Positions 48,525 to 58,061 of a DNA stretch of 64,000 nucleotides are shown in pieces. The notes below the pieces were generated by a model that ran no database searches, was not told the origin of the DNA, and worked only from the letters and a program-made list of their open reading frames with translations. The stretch spans positions 5,260,001 to 5,324,000 of the forward strand of contig NZ_LR134352.1 in the NCBI RefSeq assembly GCF_900637185.1, read 5' to 3'. The first letter of the stretch is position 1; the number at the start of each line of letters is the position of its first letter. This stretch comes from Nocardia asteroides. GTDB lineage: Bacteria > Actinomycetota > Actinomycetes > Mycobacteriales > Mycobacteriaceae. The translations under genes and the position numbers were made by a program.

Positions 48525-49532
48525 TCAGGGTTCCGTGGCGAACCCGAGCTCGATGACGGCGTCGCGCTCGGCGACCAGTTCGGCGACGCTCGCGTCGATC
48601 TTGGCACGGGCGTAGTCGTCGAGGACCAGATCGTCGACGATGCGGTACGCCCCGTCGGCGCAGGTCACCGGGAACGAGCTGACCAGGCCCTTCGGCACGC
48701 CGTAGGAGCCGTCGGAGGGCACCGCCATGGAGGTCCAGTCGTCGGCGGGCGTGCCGAGCACCCAGTCGTGGATGTGGTCGATGGCCGCGCTGGCGGCGCT
48801 GGCTGCCGAGGACGCGCCGCGCGCCTTGATGATCGCGGTGCCGCGCTGCTGCACGGTCGGCACGAACTCCGCACGCACCCACTCCGGGTCGACCAGTTCC
48901 GGCGCGGGCTCGCCACCGACGACGGCATGGCTCAGATCCGGGAACTGGCTCGCGGAATGGTTGCCCCACACCGCCATCCGGTGGATGTCGGCGGCGGGCG
49001 CACCGGTCCGTGCCGCCAGCTGGGCGACCGCGCGATTGTGGTCGAGCCGGGTGAGCGCGGTGAAGCGCTCGGCGGGCACGTCGGGGGCGTTGCGCATCGC
49101 GATGTAGGCGTTGGTGTTCGCGGGATTGCCGACCACGAGCACCCGGACGTCGTCGGCGGCACCCTTGTTGATCGCCGCGCCCTGGCCGGTGAAGATCGGC
49201 CCGTTCGCGGCCAGCAGGTCACCGCGTTCCATCCCGGCGCCGCGCGGCCGGGCGCCGACCAGCAGCGCGACGCTCGCGCCGTCGAACCCGGCCGACGGGT
49301 CGTCGGTGATGTCGATCGAGGACAGCAGCGGGAACGCGCCGTCCTCGAGTTCCATCGCGACGCCTTCCAGCGCGCGCACCGCGGCGGGCACCTCCAGCAG
49401 CCGCAGCCGGACCGGGGTGTCGTGCCCGAGCATCGCGCCCGCGGCGATCCGGAACAGCAAACCGTAGGCGATCTGTCCCGCACCGCCGGTGACACTGACG
49501 GTGACCGGCGTTGTGCTGGCTGGATTGCTCAC
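48525..49532 (-). CDS. mdh: malate dehydrogenase
   Basis: A 335-residue NAD-dependent enzyme interconverting malate and oxaloacetate in the TCA cycle. Visible parts are the Rossmann start [19 protein letters not shown], the substrate arginines in [24 protein letters not shown], and the catalytic histidine in [12 protein letters not shown]. The length matches the cytosolic-type actinobacterial MDH. GTG 49532 starts MSNPAS. No operon partner is apparent. Confidence 0.96.
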   Translation of the reverse strand: MSNPASTTPVTVSVTGGAGQIAYGLLFRIAAGAMLGHDTPVRLRLLEVPAAVRALEGVAMELEDGAFPLLSSIDITDDPSAGFDGASVALLVGARPRGAGMERGDLLAANGPIFTGQGAAINKGAADDVRVLVVGNPANTNAYIAMRNAPDVPAERFTALTRLDHNRAVAQLAARTGAPAADIHRMAVWGNHSASQFPDLSHAVVGGEPAPELVDPEWVRAEFVPTVQQRGTAIIKARGASSAASAASAAIDHIHDWVLGTPADDWTSMAVPSDGSYGVPKGLVSSFPVTCADGAYRIVDDLVLDDYARAKIDASVAELVAERDAVIELGFATEP

Positions 49533-49625
49533 GACCGACTCCTTGCGCTGGGCGACTTGGCACCCTCCACGCTAATCAGTCCGGCAGCCCCGGACCGGGA
49601 TCCGTGAGGCAGAACACCCGGCGGC

Positions 49626-50285
49626 TCAGACGAGCTCGGCCACCTGGGCATCGGTCAGCACCACCGGCGACACGGAGTCCTTGGCACGGACCAGCCGCAC
49701 GCCGCGATACAGCGGCCGCTCCCCCAGCCCGGCGTCGCGGGCCTCCGCCCGCAACTGCTGCACCAGCACTTCCGCGATCACCACGGCCGCGGCCAGCTGA
49801 CTGGCGGACAGCGCGTCGGCGAGCTTGCGCAGCCCGAGCAGGTGCAGTTCCCGGCCGCTGCCCGCGTCGGTGTACATCGCCAGCGGGATCAGCTGGGTGT
49901 CGGCGCCCGCGGTGACCTTCAGCACGATCCGGCTGAGCCGGGCCGGGAACACCAGCAGCTGCACGCCGCTGGCCTCGGCCAGGTCGATCCGGTGCTCGCC
50001 GAACAGCCGTTGCGCGCGGATCTCGGTGCCGCTCAACCACATCCGCCTGCGCCGGAACGCGAACACGTAGACGATCGTCGGCACCGCGACGACCAGGCCG
50101 AGCCCGAGCGCGTACGGCCAGCTCAGCCACAGCGCCGACAGCGCGCCGACACCGGCGCCGATGCCGATCGCGGCCAGCGCCAGCCTGCGCAGCATCGGCG
50201 CGAACACCTCGGGCGCCACCAGGTCGATGCCGACCGGTTCCGTCGCCGCCCGCCCGGACTCCCCGTCCACCTGGTTCCTCTCCAC
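49626..50285 (-). CDS. two-helix membrane protein, unknown
   Basis: A 219-residue protein with a pair of membrane helices at about 35-80 (LALAAIGIGAGVGALSALWL, YALGLGLVVAVPTIVYVF). A soluble beta-rich region follows (PH-like pattern, WLSGTEIRAQRLFGEHRIDL) and a C-terminal helical part. No family is firmly recognised. It lies downstream of hisS and past a hairpin, and upstream of mdh on the same strand. Start ATG 50285. Confidence 0.7.
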   Translation of the reverse strand: MERNQVDGESGRAATEPVGIDLVAPEVFAPMLRRLALAAIGIGAGVGALSALWLSWPYALGLGLVVAVPTIVYVFAFRRRRMWLSGTEIRAQRLFGEHRIDLAEASGVQLLVFPARLSRIVLKVTAGADTQLIPLAMYTDAGSGRELHLLGLRKLADALSASQLAAAVVIAEVLVQQLRAEARDAGLGERPLYRGVRLVRAKDSVSPVVLTDAQVAELV

Positions 50286-50299
50286 CCGTCCCGGCCCAC

Positions 50300-50338
50300 C
50301 CGGTCCGGCGCGCGGTCAGACTACCGCGCGCCGACCGG
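50300..50338 (-). terminator. hairpin downstream of hisS
   Basis: CGGCGCGCGGT (50306-50316) pairs perfectly with ACCGCGCGCCG (50323-50333), and the pairing extends with CCGGT/ACCGG across a one-base bulge. It lies between hisS and the next minus-strand gene. Confidence 0.6.
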
Positions 50339-50344
50339 CCGGGT

Positions 50345-51625
50345 TCAGTTACCGAGCGCGGCGCGCAACACCCCGACGACCTCGCCGAGCGGCACCTGCC
50401 GCTGTTCGCCGGTCGCCATCTCCTTGACCCCGATCGAGTTCTCCTCGAGATCGCGATCGCCCAGCACCAGCGTGTATTTCGCGCCGGAGCGGTCGGCGCC
50501 CTTCATCGCGCCCTTCATGCCGCGCCCGCCGTAGGCCAGGTCGACGCTGACGCCGGCGCCGCGCAGCTGCCCGGCCAGCGCGACCAGGCGCGCCTTGGCC
50601 GCGTCACCGAGCGCGATGCCGTACACCTGGCAGCGCGCCGGGTCGGCCGCCGACTTGCCCTCGGCGGCCAGCGCCAGCACGGTCCGGTCCACGCCGATGC
50701 CGAAGCCGATGCCCGACAGCGGCTGTCCGCCGAGTTCGGCCATCAGCCCGTCGTAGCGCCCGCCGCCGCCGATGCCCGACTGGGCGCCGAGCTGGTCGTG
50801 CACGAACTCGAAGGTGGTCTTGGTGTAGTAGTCCAGGCCGCGCACCATGCGCGGGTTCACCACATACGGCACGCCGAGCGCGTCGAGGTGGGCGAGGACC
50901 TGCTCGAAGTGCGTCTTGGCCGATTCGGAAAGGTGGTCGATCATCAGCGGCGCGTTCGCGGTCAGCTCGCGCACCTCGGGCCGCTTGTCGTCGAGCACGC
51001 GCAGCGGGTTGATCTGCGCGCGGCGGCGGGTCTCCTCGTCGAGCGGGAGGCCGAGCAGGAACTCCTGCAGCAGTTCGCGGTACTGCGGACGGCAGGTCTC
51101 GTCGCCGAGGGAGGTGATCTCCAGGCGGAACCCGTCCAGGCCGAGGCCGCGGAACCCGGCGTCGGCGATGGCGATGACTTCCGCGTCGAGGGCCGGATCG
51201 TCGACGCCGATGGCCTCGATGCCCACCTGCTGCAACTGCCGGTAGCGGCCCGCCTGCGGACGTTCGTAGCGGAAGAACGGGCCGGCGTAGCAGAGCTTGA
51301 GCGGCAGCTGACCGCTCTTGTCCAGGCCGTGCTGGATGACCGCGCGCATGACGCCGGCGGTGCCTTCGGGGCGCAGGGTGAAGCTCTCGCCGTTGCGGTC
51401 GGCGAAGGTCCACATCTCCTTGCTGACCACGTCGGTGGACTCACCGACACCCCGCGCGAACAGGGCGGTCTGTTCGAATACCGGCAGCTCGATGTGCCCG
51501 TACCCGGCGAGGCGGGCGGCGTGGATCAAGCCGTCGCGCACGGCGACGAACTCGGCCGAGCCGGGCGGCACGTAATCCGGGACCCCCTTCGGGGCGGTGA
51601 AGCTGCTGGTCTTGGTCACGATCAT
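50345..51625 (-). CDS. hisS: histidyl-tRNA synthetase
   Basis: A 426-residue class II synthetase. It shows [15 protein letters not shown] at the N-terminus, motif 2 [23 protein letters not shown], the histidine signature [13 protein letters not shown] and motif 3 [13 protein letters not shown], followed by the anticodon-binding domain. ATG 51625 starts MIVTKTSSF. It is divergent from ppiB, as hisS and ppiB also are, apart from one gene, in M. tuberculosis (Rv2580c, Rv2582). Confidence 0.97.
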   Translation of the reverse strand: MIVTKTSSFTAPKGVPDYVPPGSAEFVAVRDGLIHAARLAGYGHIELPVFEQTALFARGVGESTDVVSKEMWTFADRNGESFTLRPEGTAGVMRAVIQHGLDKSGQLPLKLCYAGPFFRYERPQAGRYRQLQQVGIEAIGVDDPALDAEVIAIADAGFRGLGLDGFRLEITSLGDETCRPQYRELLQEFLLGLPLDEETRRRAQINPLRVLDDKRPEVRELTANAPLMIDHLSESAKTHFEQVLAHLDALGVPYVVNPRMVRGLDYYTKTTFEFVHDQLGAQSGIGGGGRYDGLMAELGGQPLSGIGFGIGVDRTVLALAAEGKSAADPARCQVYGIALGDAAKARLVALAGQLRGAGVSVDLAYGGRGMKGAMKGADRSGAKYTLVLGDRDLEENSIGVKEMATGEQRQVPLGEVVGVLRAALGN

Positions 51626-51704
51626 CCAGTTTTCCCCACGGGCGCCCCTCGAGTCCAACCGGTTACCCTCTAGACGAACCTGACGACACGGGAGGAACGC
51701 GGTA

Positions 51705-52598
51705 GTGCCGAGTAACGAACAGCGACGGGCGGCGGCCAAGCGCAAGCTGGAGCGCCAGCTGGCACGACGGGCCGAGCAGGAGAAGAAGCGCAAGCGCCTG
51801 GTGATCGCGGGCTCGGTACTGGGTGTCATCGTGGTCGCGGCCGCCGTGACCGGCGTGTACTTCCTCACCAAGGGCGGTGACGAGGCGGAGTCCTCGGCCA
51901 CCGCGAGCGCCACCAGTACCAGCAAGCGCGAGCTACCGCCTGCCGCCGACGCGCCCGCGGTCAACGCCAAGCCCGCCTCGGTGACCTGTGCCTACCCGAC
52001 CGGCGCCGAGCCCGCCTCCAAGCCGGTGGCGCCGCCGAGCACCACGACCGTGGCATCGGGCCCCGACGCGCCGAAGACCAAGATCTCGATCGACTCCACC
52101 CAGGGCCCGATCGGCCTGGAGCTCGACAGCGCCGAATCGCCGTGCACCGTCAACAGCTTCGTGAGCCTGGCGCAGCAGGGCTTCTTCGACCAGACCAGCT
52201 GCCACCGCATCTCGGCCGAGGAGGGCTTCGAGATGCTGCAGTGCGGCGATCCGACAGCCACCGGTACCGGCGGCCCCGGCTACAGCTTCGCCAACGAGTA
52301 CCCGACCGATCAGTATTCGTCCGACGATCCGGCTCTGGAGAGCCCCATCAAGTACAAGCGTGGTGTCATCGCGATGGCGAACTCGGGCCTGACCCCGGAG
52401 GGCACCAACGGCAGCCAGTTCTTCCTGGTCTACGGCGACACGATCCTGCCGCCGAAGTACACCATCTTCGGCACGATCGACGAGGCAGGCTTGACGACGC
52501 TGGAGAAGGTAGGTGCCGCCGGCGACGATGGATCGGTCGCCGTAGGCGGCGGCAAGCCGAAGATGCCGATCAGCTTCAACACCGTCAAGGTGGGCTGA
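51705..52598 (+). CDS. ppiB: membrane-anchored cyclophilin-type peptidyl-prolyl isomerase
   Basis: A 297-residue protein. A basic cytoplasmic coiled N-terminus ([20 protein letters not shown]) leads to a transmembrane helix at about 29-48. A Ser/Thr/Pro linker follows, then the cyclophilin domain (about 120-297). The domain carries [27 protein letters not shown] and [11 protein letters not shown], the catalytic and binding signatures. It probably helps folding outside the membrane. GTG 51705 has GGGAGGA upstream. It corresponds to Rv2582, after which M. tuberculosis has relA; here an accessory locus follows. Confidence 0.94.
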   Translation: MPSNEQRRAAAKRKLERQLARRAEQEKKRKRLVIAGSVLGVIVVAAAVTGVYFLTKGGDEAESSATASATSTSKRELPPAADAPAVNAKPASVTCAYPTGAEPASKPVAPPSTTTVASGPDAPKTKISIDSTQGPIGLELDSAESPCTVNSFVSLAQQGFFDQTSCHRISAEEGFEMLQCGDPTATGTGGPGYSFANEYPTDQYSSDDPALESPIKYKRGVIAMANSGLTPEGTNGSQFFLVYGDTILPPKYTIFGTIDEAGLTTLEKVGAAGDDGSVAVGGGKPKMPISFNTVKVG

Positions 52599-52616
52599 CA
52601 CCGCATCGCACGACCC

Positions 52617-52660
52617 CCGGAACGGGCCGGACGCCACCACGGCGACCGGCCCGTTTCCGG
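52617..52660 (+). terminator. hairpin downstream of ppiB
   Basis: CCGGAACGGGCCGG (52617-52630) pairs with CCGGCCCGTTTCCGG (52646-52660) with a single bulged base, then TCTTG. It starts 19 bases after the ppiB stop codon and marks the end of the core block. The next 200 bases to 52866 hold no gene. Confidence 0.6.
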
Positions 52661-52876
52661 TCTTGCGGCGCCGAAACCGCCAGAAGATCATCAGAGGCAA
52701 GGCAATCCTATGATTCATCCGGCCTACGCCGTCGCCTCTCGTATTTTCTCCGACGCCACTCCGCGTCCACCGAAACTTCTCGACACCTCCCTTGCGTGGC
52801 TCCGCCAGACATACAGTCGTGTCCTTCGCGCGGTAGTCTCAGATGTCCACTTCCACAGCAGCATCGGGGAGCAGTC

Positions 52877-53419
52877 ATGGCGGAACTCGACGACATCGGC
52901 AGCGAAACGGCGTCCATGATGCGCACCATGCTGCAGATGGCCACCCTGGTCGCCCTCAAGTCGCGTGAACACGGCCAGAAAGAGGCCGAGGCCCGCGCCA
53001 AGGCGGTCGAGGCGAAGATGAAGGAAGCCAAGGAACTCCAGATCCGCGAGGCCAGGGATCTGAAGGCGAAGGACCCGCGCAACATCGAGCTGGTGCAGAT
53101 GATGTCGGTCGGCAACAAGTCGACCCAGTCACGCGGCCTGTCGCTCGAGAAAGACCCCTCCTCCCCGTTCGCGGGAGCGGCGGCGACCGCGGGCGCGAAT
53201 GTGCCGCAGGTGGGCTACGACTCGGTCGAACGCCGCTCGGCCATCGCCGCGCACCTCGAACGCGCCGGTGTCGCACCGGAACTGACCGAGGTGCGGATGC
53301 TGGTCGAGATGGGCCAGGGTATCTCGCCGGACGAGGCGATCCGGCGCGCGAACGCCGGGGCCCGCCGGGCGGGCATCGAACGCGGTATCGATCCGCGCGG
53401 TCTCGAACGCGGCCGCTGA
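52877..53419 (+). CDS. charged coiled-coil protein, unknown
   Basis: A 180-residue soluble protein. A short N-terminal part is followed by a strongly charged helix (HGQKEAEARAKAVEAKMKEA, then KELQIREARDLKAKD) likely to form a coiled coil. A C-terminal helical part RAGVAPELTEVRMLVEMGQG and an Arg-rich end follow. ATG 52877 has GGGGAG at good spacing. It converges with the secretion operon and is probably part of the same element, but no family is recognised. Confidence 0.65.
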   Translation: MAELDDIGSETASMMRTMLQMATLVALKSREHGQKEAEARAKAVEAKMKEAKELQIREARDLKAKDPRNIELVQMMSVGNKSTQSRGLSLEKDPSSPFAGAAATAGANVPQVGYDSVERRSAIAAHLERAGVAPELTEVRMLVEMGQGISPDEAIRRANAGARRAGIERGIDPRGLERGR

Positions 53420-53436
53420 CCGGCGCGCCGCCGCGG

Positions 53437-53464
53437 CGTCGGGGACGGATCGACCGCCCCCGAC
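53437..53464. terminator. hairpin between convergent accessory genes
   Basis: CGTCGGGG (53437-53444) pairs with CCCCGACG (53457-53464) over 12 bases, between the coiled-coil gene and the DUF4913 gene that closes the secretion operon. Confidence 0.5.
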
Positions 53465-53474
53465 GGCAGCCGGG

Positions 53475-53897
53475 CTAGAACGGCTTGGTCTTGCCCATCG
53501 TCCGCATCACGTCGGGATCGGTGAACTGCAACCGATCCGCGCCCACCTGGTCCTCCAGCGGCAGCGGGTCGAGCATGCCCTTGTGCCCGTTGCGGACACT
53601 GCAGTACTTGAACGGCCCGCGCGGATCGAACAGCTTGGCCATGTGCGGATCGGCGTGATCGAGGAACCATACGCTGATCCCCGGTCCGCCCTCGAGCCGG
53701 AAATGCTCCCAGGCCTGCCACAGCGCGTGCAGCCGCACCGCCGCCTCGGGGTGGCGCCACCATTCCGGGCACCACACCGTGTCGCTGATATCGGTGACCT
53801 GCCTGCTGTACACCCGGCTGAGGTAGTCGTTCACGAAGTCGAAAACGGTGGGGTATCCGTTCGCGATGTCGCGAGCACCCGAATTCTGTTCGCTCAC
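53475..53897 (-). CDS. DUF4913-family protein
   Basis: A 140-residue protein with the DUF4913 pattern: FVNDYLSRVYSR, then WCPEWWRHPEAAVRLHALWQ AWEHFR, WFLDHADPHMAKLF and GPFKYCS. This family is found mainly in actinobacterial conjugative plasmids and integrative elements; its role is unknown. GTG 53897 overlaps the coupling-protein gene by four bases, so it is the last cistron of the operon. Confidence 0.85.
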   Translation of the reverse strand: MSEQNSGARDIANGYPTVFDFVNDYLSRVYSRQVTDISDTVWCPEWWRHPEAAVRLHALWQAWEHFRLEGGPGISVWFLDHADPHMAKLFDPRGPFKYCSVRNGHKGMLDPLPLEDQVGADRLQFTDPDVMRTMGKTKPF

Positions 53898-55717
53898 AGC
53901 GGCTTGACCTCCTCGACGTCACCGTATTGTTCCGGCGGAGTGGTATTCGACAGGACCGGGGTGCCGATCAGGTCGTCGATGCGGGTCTTGCGCGTCGGAT
54001 CGTTGTACTCGATCGACTGCTTCACCGCCTCGGCGTACTCCGATTCCCACCACGGCACGGTCCGCACCAGCACGGCGGGCTGACCCGAGGTGAAGACCAC
54101 CGCCCGGCCGCGCGGCAGGGTCGCCAGACCCTGAGCGGTGAAGGTCACCGACGAACTGAGCGAGCGCGAATAGCTCTTGCTGTTGCCCGACTGCGACATC
54201 GACTGCGAGATGGAGTCGTACTCGCCGATCGCCTCGGACCGGTCGCGCAGGAACGCCATGTCGTCGACGCCGCTGCCCAGGACCTTGATGTTGGCCGCCG
54301 ACCACAGCGCGCTCATGCCCGCGTCGCCCCAGCAGCGCGCGCCCTGCGCCCACGACTGCAGCACCGTCATCACCACGATGCCGCGCGAACCGAAGTGGCT
54401 GTACTGCTTGGGCAGATCCTTCCAGCGCACCACGTTCGCCGCCTCGTCGAGGACGGCGAGCAGCGGAATCGGCAGCCGGCCACCCGACGACCGTGCCGCC
54501 TTGCGCATCGCGACGTCGATGACCGCCTCGGTGAGCGCGCTCACCAGGGGCGCGGCCGATCCGCGGCCCTCGAGCGAGAGGCAGTACAGCGTGCCGTTGC
54601 GTTCGACGAACTCGAGCTCGTCGAACTGCAGCCGGTCGCCCGCGCCCCGGGTGATCCACGGGTGCACATTCGACATCTGCAGGCAGCGCACCATCTTCTT
54701 GGCGGTACCGAAGATGCCGCTCTTGGTGCGCTGTTCGGCGTTGTACTGCATGGCCAGGCCCGCGGCGGTGAAGTCGTGCCCGGCGCCGCGCAGATGCTCG
54801 ATCGGCTCGCTGTTCTGCGGGTTGGTCACCCATTCCCACACCTGGGTGATCGGCTTGTTCGCGATGGCCGCCGCCAGGAACAGCCCGGCCAGCAGGTCCT
54901 CGGCCTCGGGATCGAAGAAGCTGTCGGTACTGTCGGCGCCGCCGCTCTCGGCGTCGGCGAAGTGACCGGCCAGGCGGGCCGCGCGCATCTCGCAGCCCTC
55001 CTTGCGGTGATCCACCCAGGCCAGCGGATCCCAGAACCAGTTGGGTCGTTCCCCGGCCACACCCTGCGGGTCGAACACGAAGGTCGCGCTGCCCTTGGCC
55101 TCACGCACGTTCCGGGTCGCGTCGACCACGTCCCGCTTGTTCGAGGTGGTGAGTACGGGGCCGATGGCCGCCAGGATCGCCGGGATCACCCGCGAGGTGG
55201 ACTTGCCCTGGCGCGGACCCCAGATGTCGAGGTGCAGGTCCTCGTAGGAGCCGAACAGCGGCGACCCGTCGGCGACGGCGACGCCGATCGGCACGCCGGG
55301 CGCGTCGTGGGTGCCCAGCTGCACGCCGAGTTCCTTGGCCTTGGTGCGCACCCCCTCCTCGGTGATCGAGGCGATGGCGCTGCCGACGCCCATGTGATCG
55401 GCCTTGTCGTCGATCGAGAGCCTGCCCTTGACCGCGCGCTTCTTCATGTTCTTGCGGATCACCACGTACGCCACGGCGGCCGCGATCACCAGCAGCACGA
55501 TCACCGTCGAGACCCGCGGCCAGTGCAGTTTGCCGCGGGCCAGGTCGGCGACCACCGCGATCGGGTTCACCGGAATGTTCTGCGGCACCACCGACAACGC
55601 GTTGCCCAGGTGCAGCGCGACGGCGAGGGTGATCAGCGTCGCAAAGCCGAACACGATCAGGATCAGCGTCGTGTCGGGTCCGACCGCGGCCGGGTCCGTC
55701 ACCTTCTTCTTCGCCAC
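53894..55717 (-). CDS. VirD4/TraG-like type IV coupling protein
   Basis: A 607-residue hexameric ATPase expected to recruit and pump substrate DNA or protein to the secretion channel. Two N-terminal membrane helices (about 17-38 and 70-88) precede Walker A GPRQGKST (167-174). Walker B is LLAVLDEAANV with the TraG/TraM-recognition region after it (QYSHFGSRGIVVMTVLQSW). GTG 55717 has an AAGGAGG ribosome site. It is the signature component of conjugative systems and is linked by overlap to the DUF4913 gene. Confidence 0.93.
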   Translation of the reverse strand: MAKKKVTDPAAVGPDTTLILIVFGFATLITLAVALHLGNALSVVPQNIPVNPIAVVADLARGKLHWPRVSTVIVLLVIAAAVAYVVIRKNMKKRAVKGRLSIDDKADHMGVGSAIASITEEGVRTKAKELGVQLGTHDAPGVPIGVAVADGSPLFGSYEDLHLDIWGPRQGKSTSRVIPAILAAIGPVLTTSNKRDVVDATRNVREAKGSATFVFDPQGVAGERPNWFWDPLAWVDHRKEGCEMRAARLAGHFADAESGGADSTDSFFDPEAEDLLAGLFLAAAIANKPITQVWEWVTNPQNSEPIEHLRGAGHDFTAAGLAMQYNAEQRTKSGIFGTAKKMVRCLQMSNVHPWITRGAGDRLQFDELEFVERNGTLYCLSLEGRGSAAPLVSALTEAVIDVAMRKAARSSGGRLPIPLLAVLDEAANVVRWKDLPKQYSHFGSRGIVVMTVLQSWAQGARCWGDAGMSALWSAANIKVLGSGVDDMAFLRDRSEAIGEYDSISQSMSQSGNSKSYSRSLSSSVTFTAQGLATLPRGRAVVFTSGQPAVLVRTVPWWESEYAEAVKQSIEYNDPTRKTRIDDLIGTPVLSNTTPPEQYGDVEEVKPL

Positions 55718-55760
55718 GTCTGCCTCCTTGTGGACTCGAAAATACCGGTGGTGGTGCTGT

Positions 55761-56348
55761 TCAGCGGAACGCGTCGAGACGCCAGCCCTGCGGCGTCTGC
55801 ACCACGGTCGCGATGACCGTGCTCGGCGGTAGTTCCTCGGTCCGCCCGTTCGGGTAGACCGCCTTCTGCTCGATGCCGATCTTGTACTGCGACACCGCCG
55901 GATCCGCGCCGGCGGGCGCCTGCTCGCCGGAAGCGAAGGTGAACGCCTCGACGCGCGCTTTCGCCTTGCCCCAGTCCGCCCACTGCAGCGACGGTTTCGG
56001 TGTGTCGGCCGTCGCGGACGAACCGTCCAGCATACGGATCAAGCTGGGGCCCAGCCATTTTCGGGCACGCGCCAGCGAATCACCGGGCTGCTCGGTGGCC
56101 GGGTTCCAGGTGTAGATCTCGCGCAGCGCCACCACCGCGACACCGTCGGGCGTGGCCGGGTCGACGGTGGCGGCGGCCGCTTCCAGCTGCCGGGTGGTGG
56201 GACCGGCGCCCTCGGGGCGCGCGGCATCGGAGCCGCCGCCGCAAGCGGCGACCGTCGTCAGGACCGCCACGAGCATCACCGCCGGAATCGTGCGGATTCG
56301 TGTTCTCTCCCACCAGGTTAGCCCCGCTGCCGGGCACGATGTGGTCAC
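55761..56348 (-). CDS. lipoprotein of the type IV secretion locus
   Basis: A 195-residue lipoprotein. A charged N-terminus is followed by a hydrophobic segment and the lipobox VAAC (about 32-35, TIPAVMLVAVLTTVAACGGG). The mature part resembles NTF2-like/VirB8-like folds in pattern (VAVVALREIYTWNPATEQPG and a C-terminal VIATVVQTPQGWRLDAF), which occurs in TcpC-like accessory proteins. That similarity is inferred only. GTG 56348 overlaps the upstream hydrolase gene by four bases. Confidence 0.75.
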   Translation of the reverse strand: MTTSCPAAGLTWWERTRIRTIPAVMLVAVLTTVAACGGGSDAARPEGAGPTTRQLEAAAATVDPATPDGVAVVALREIYTWNPATEQPGDSLARARKWLGPSLIRMLDGSSATADTPKPSLQWADWGKAKARVEAFTFASGEQAPAGADPAVSQYKIGIEQKAVYPNGRTEELPPSTVIATVVQTPQGWRLDAFR

Positions 56349-58003
56349 AACACCCTCCTCGCCCGCGCGTCACCCGGCACCGCCACCTCGGCGACGCCGC
56401 CGCCCGCGCCGCTGCGCGAGGGCGGCACCGCCTGGATCATCCGGCCGTCCCCGGCGTAGATGCCCACCTTCGCCGGACCCTTCGGCCCGAAGCCGCTGAA
56501 CACCAGGTCGCCGGCGGCGATCTTGGTCAGTGACACCTCGACCCCGGCCTCCCACTGCTGTTCGGCGGTGCGCGGCAGCGTGATCGCGCCCGAGGAGGCC
56601 GCGAACACCGCGGCGGCGGTCAGGCCGGGGCCGTCGAATCCGCCGCTGCTCGGGCCCTGCGCGCCACCGCCACCCCACACGTACGGCGTGCCGAGCCAGT
56701 CGTGGGCCGCCTCCACGATCTGCGCGCCACCGCCACCCTGTTCGGGGGTGAACCGGCCCTGTGCGCCGGGCGCCCGGTACTGCGGTTCCATCGACAGGAT
56801 GTTGGTGACATACGGCCGGGTCTCGGAATAGTGCGCCGCCACCTGATTCGGCATGCCGCCGGAGGCGAGCACCGCGCCCTCACCGGCGTTGTATCCGGCC
56901 AGGGTGAGCGCGGCCAGATCGCCGGACACCTGGCCCGAGGCCATCCAGCCCGCGATCTTGTGCGCGATGGCGCACATGTAGCGGGCCTGGCCGATGATCG
57001 CGTCACCGTCGTCCCAGACGCTGGCGGTGCCGTTGCCGTCGGCGTCGAGGACATACGGTTTGCCGTCGTCGGGGTTGATGCTGCGCGCGGTGCCGGGCAG
57101 GAACTGGGCCAGACCCTGCGCGCCCGCGGGCGAGGTGAGCCCGCGACGGAATCCGGACTCCTGTTTGGCCTGTGCGGCCAGCAGCGAGGACGAGATCTCC
57201 GGGCATACGCTGCCCGCCCTGCGGTACCAGATCTCCAGTTCGGCGGGGACCTTGCCGTCGGCGAGGGCGCCACCGGCACTGCCGAATCCGCGCACACAGT
57301 CGGCGTCGGTCGAGAAGGCCTTGGCGCCACCGACATCGGGGGTGGGCGCGCCGTCGAGCCACGGCATCGGGTCGATCTGCCTGCCGCCGGTGAACCGGCC
57401 GCCGGGCACGATCTCGAAATGCAGGTGCGGGCCGCTGGATTCGCCGGCCGAGCCGACCATCCCGATGGGCTGGCCCGCGGTCACCGTCTGACCGGTGCGC
57501 ACCTTGACGCCGTTGTCCCACATGTGGCCGTACACCGCGGAGAAGGCCCGGCCGTTGGTGTCGACGGAGTCCACCACGATCCAGTTGCCGAAGCCCGACG
57601 CCGGTCCGGCGGCCACGACCCGGCCGTCGGAGACCGAGTAGATCGTGGTGCCGTCGGCGGCGGCCATGTCGATGCCCCTGTGATCGCCACCGCGGGAACC
57701 GAACACGTCGGAGATGGTGAAGGTGCCGGTCTCCAGCGGCAGCGTGCGCCGCAGCGGGCCGACGCCGGCCGCCAGCGACGGCGTGCCGGTGACGGCCGGG
57801 TTCGTGGTGGCCGACGCGGCGGCGCTGGCGTCCCCGCCGGGGAGTTCGCCGCCGAGCGGCGGCAGGGTGGGCGCCGAGGAACCGACGAGCACGTCGGCGG
57901 TCTCGCAGGTGTCGTCGGAGGAGGGCAGCACGATGACCAGCACCAGTGCGATCAGCCCGATCACCGAGCCGAGCGCGGACATCAGCATGGTGCGGGCGTT
58001 CAC
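56345..58003 (-). CDS. three-domain peptidoglycan hydrolase (M23 + SLT + degenerate NlpC/P60)
   Basis: A 552-residue membrane-anchored cell-wall enzyme. A transmembrane helix lies at about 9-27. The M23/LytM endopeptidase (about 95-215) has all zinc ligands: H108, D112 and H195 in HLHFE. The lytic transglycosylase domain (about 255-400) keeps E282 (AKQESGF) and GLAQFLP. The C-terminal NlpC/P60 domain (about 428-552) reads GFDGPGL where GFDCSGL is expected (G458 for Cys) and has K512 where the catalytic His should be, so it is probably inactive. It likely opens the wall for the secretion channel. Confidence 0.9.
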   Translation of the reverse strand: MNARTMLMSALGSVIGLIALVLVIVLPSSDDTCETADVLVGSSAPTLPPLGGELPGGDASAAASATTNPAVTGTPSLAAGVGPLRRTLPLETGTFTISDVFGSRGGDHRGIDMAAADGTTIYSVSDGRVVAAGPASGFGNWIVVDSVDTNGRAFSAVYGHMWDNGVKVRTGQTVTAGQPIGMVGSAGESSGPHLHFEIVPGGRFTGGRQIDPMPWLDGAPTPDVGGAKAFSTDADCVRGFGSAGGALADGKVPAELEIWYRRAGSVCPEISSSLLAAQAKQESGFRRGLTSPAGAQGLAQFLPGTARSINPDDGKPYVLDADGNGTASVWDDGDAIIGQARYMCAIAHKIAGWMASGQVSGDLAALTLAGYNAGEGAVLASGGMPNQVAAHYSETRPYVTNILSMEPQYRAPGAQGRFTPEQGGGGAQIVEAAHDWLGTPYVWGGGGAQGPSSGGFDGPGLTAAAVFAASSGAITLPRTAEQQWEAGVEVSLTKIAAGDLVFSGFGPKGPAKVGIYAGDGRMIQAVPPSRSGAGGGVAEVAVPGDARARRVL

Positions 58004-58061
58004 CGGCCGCCTCCTGGCGTTCCGCGCCGGGCGCCGGGATCCGGGTCCGCCGCGGCCGTGA

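Noticed and set aside
52661..52866. Attachment site or integrase remnant at the ppiB/secretion-locus boundary
   Set aside because: No tRNA end, direct repeat or integrase-like frame could be seen in this stretch.
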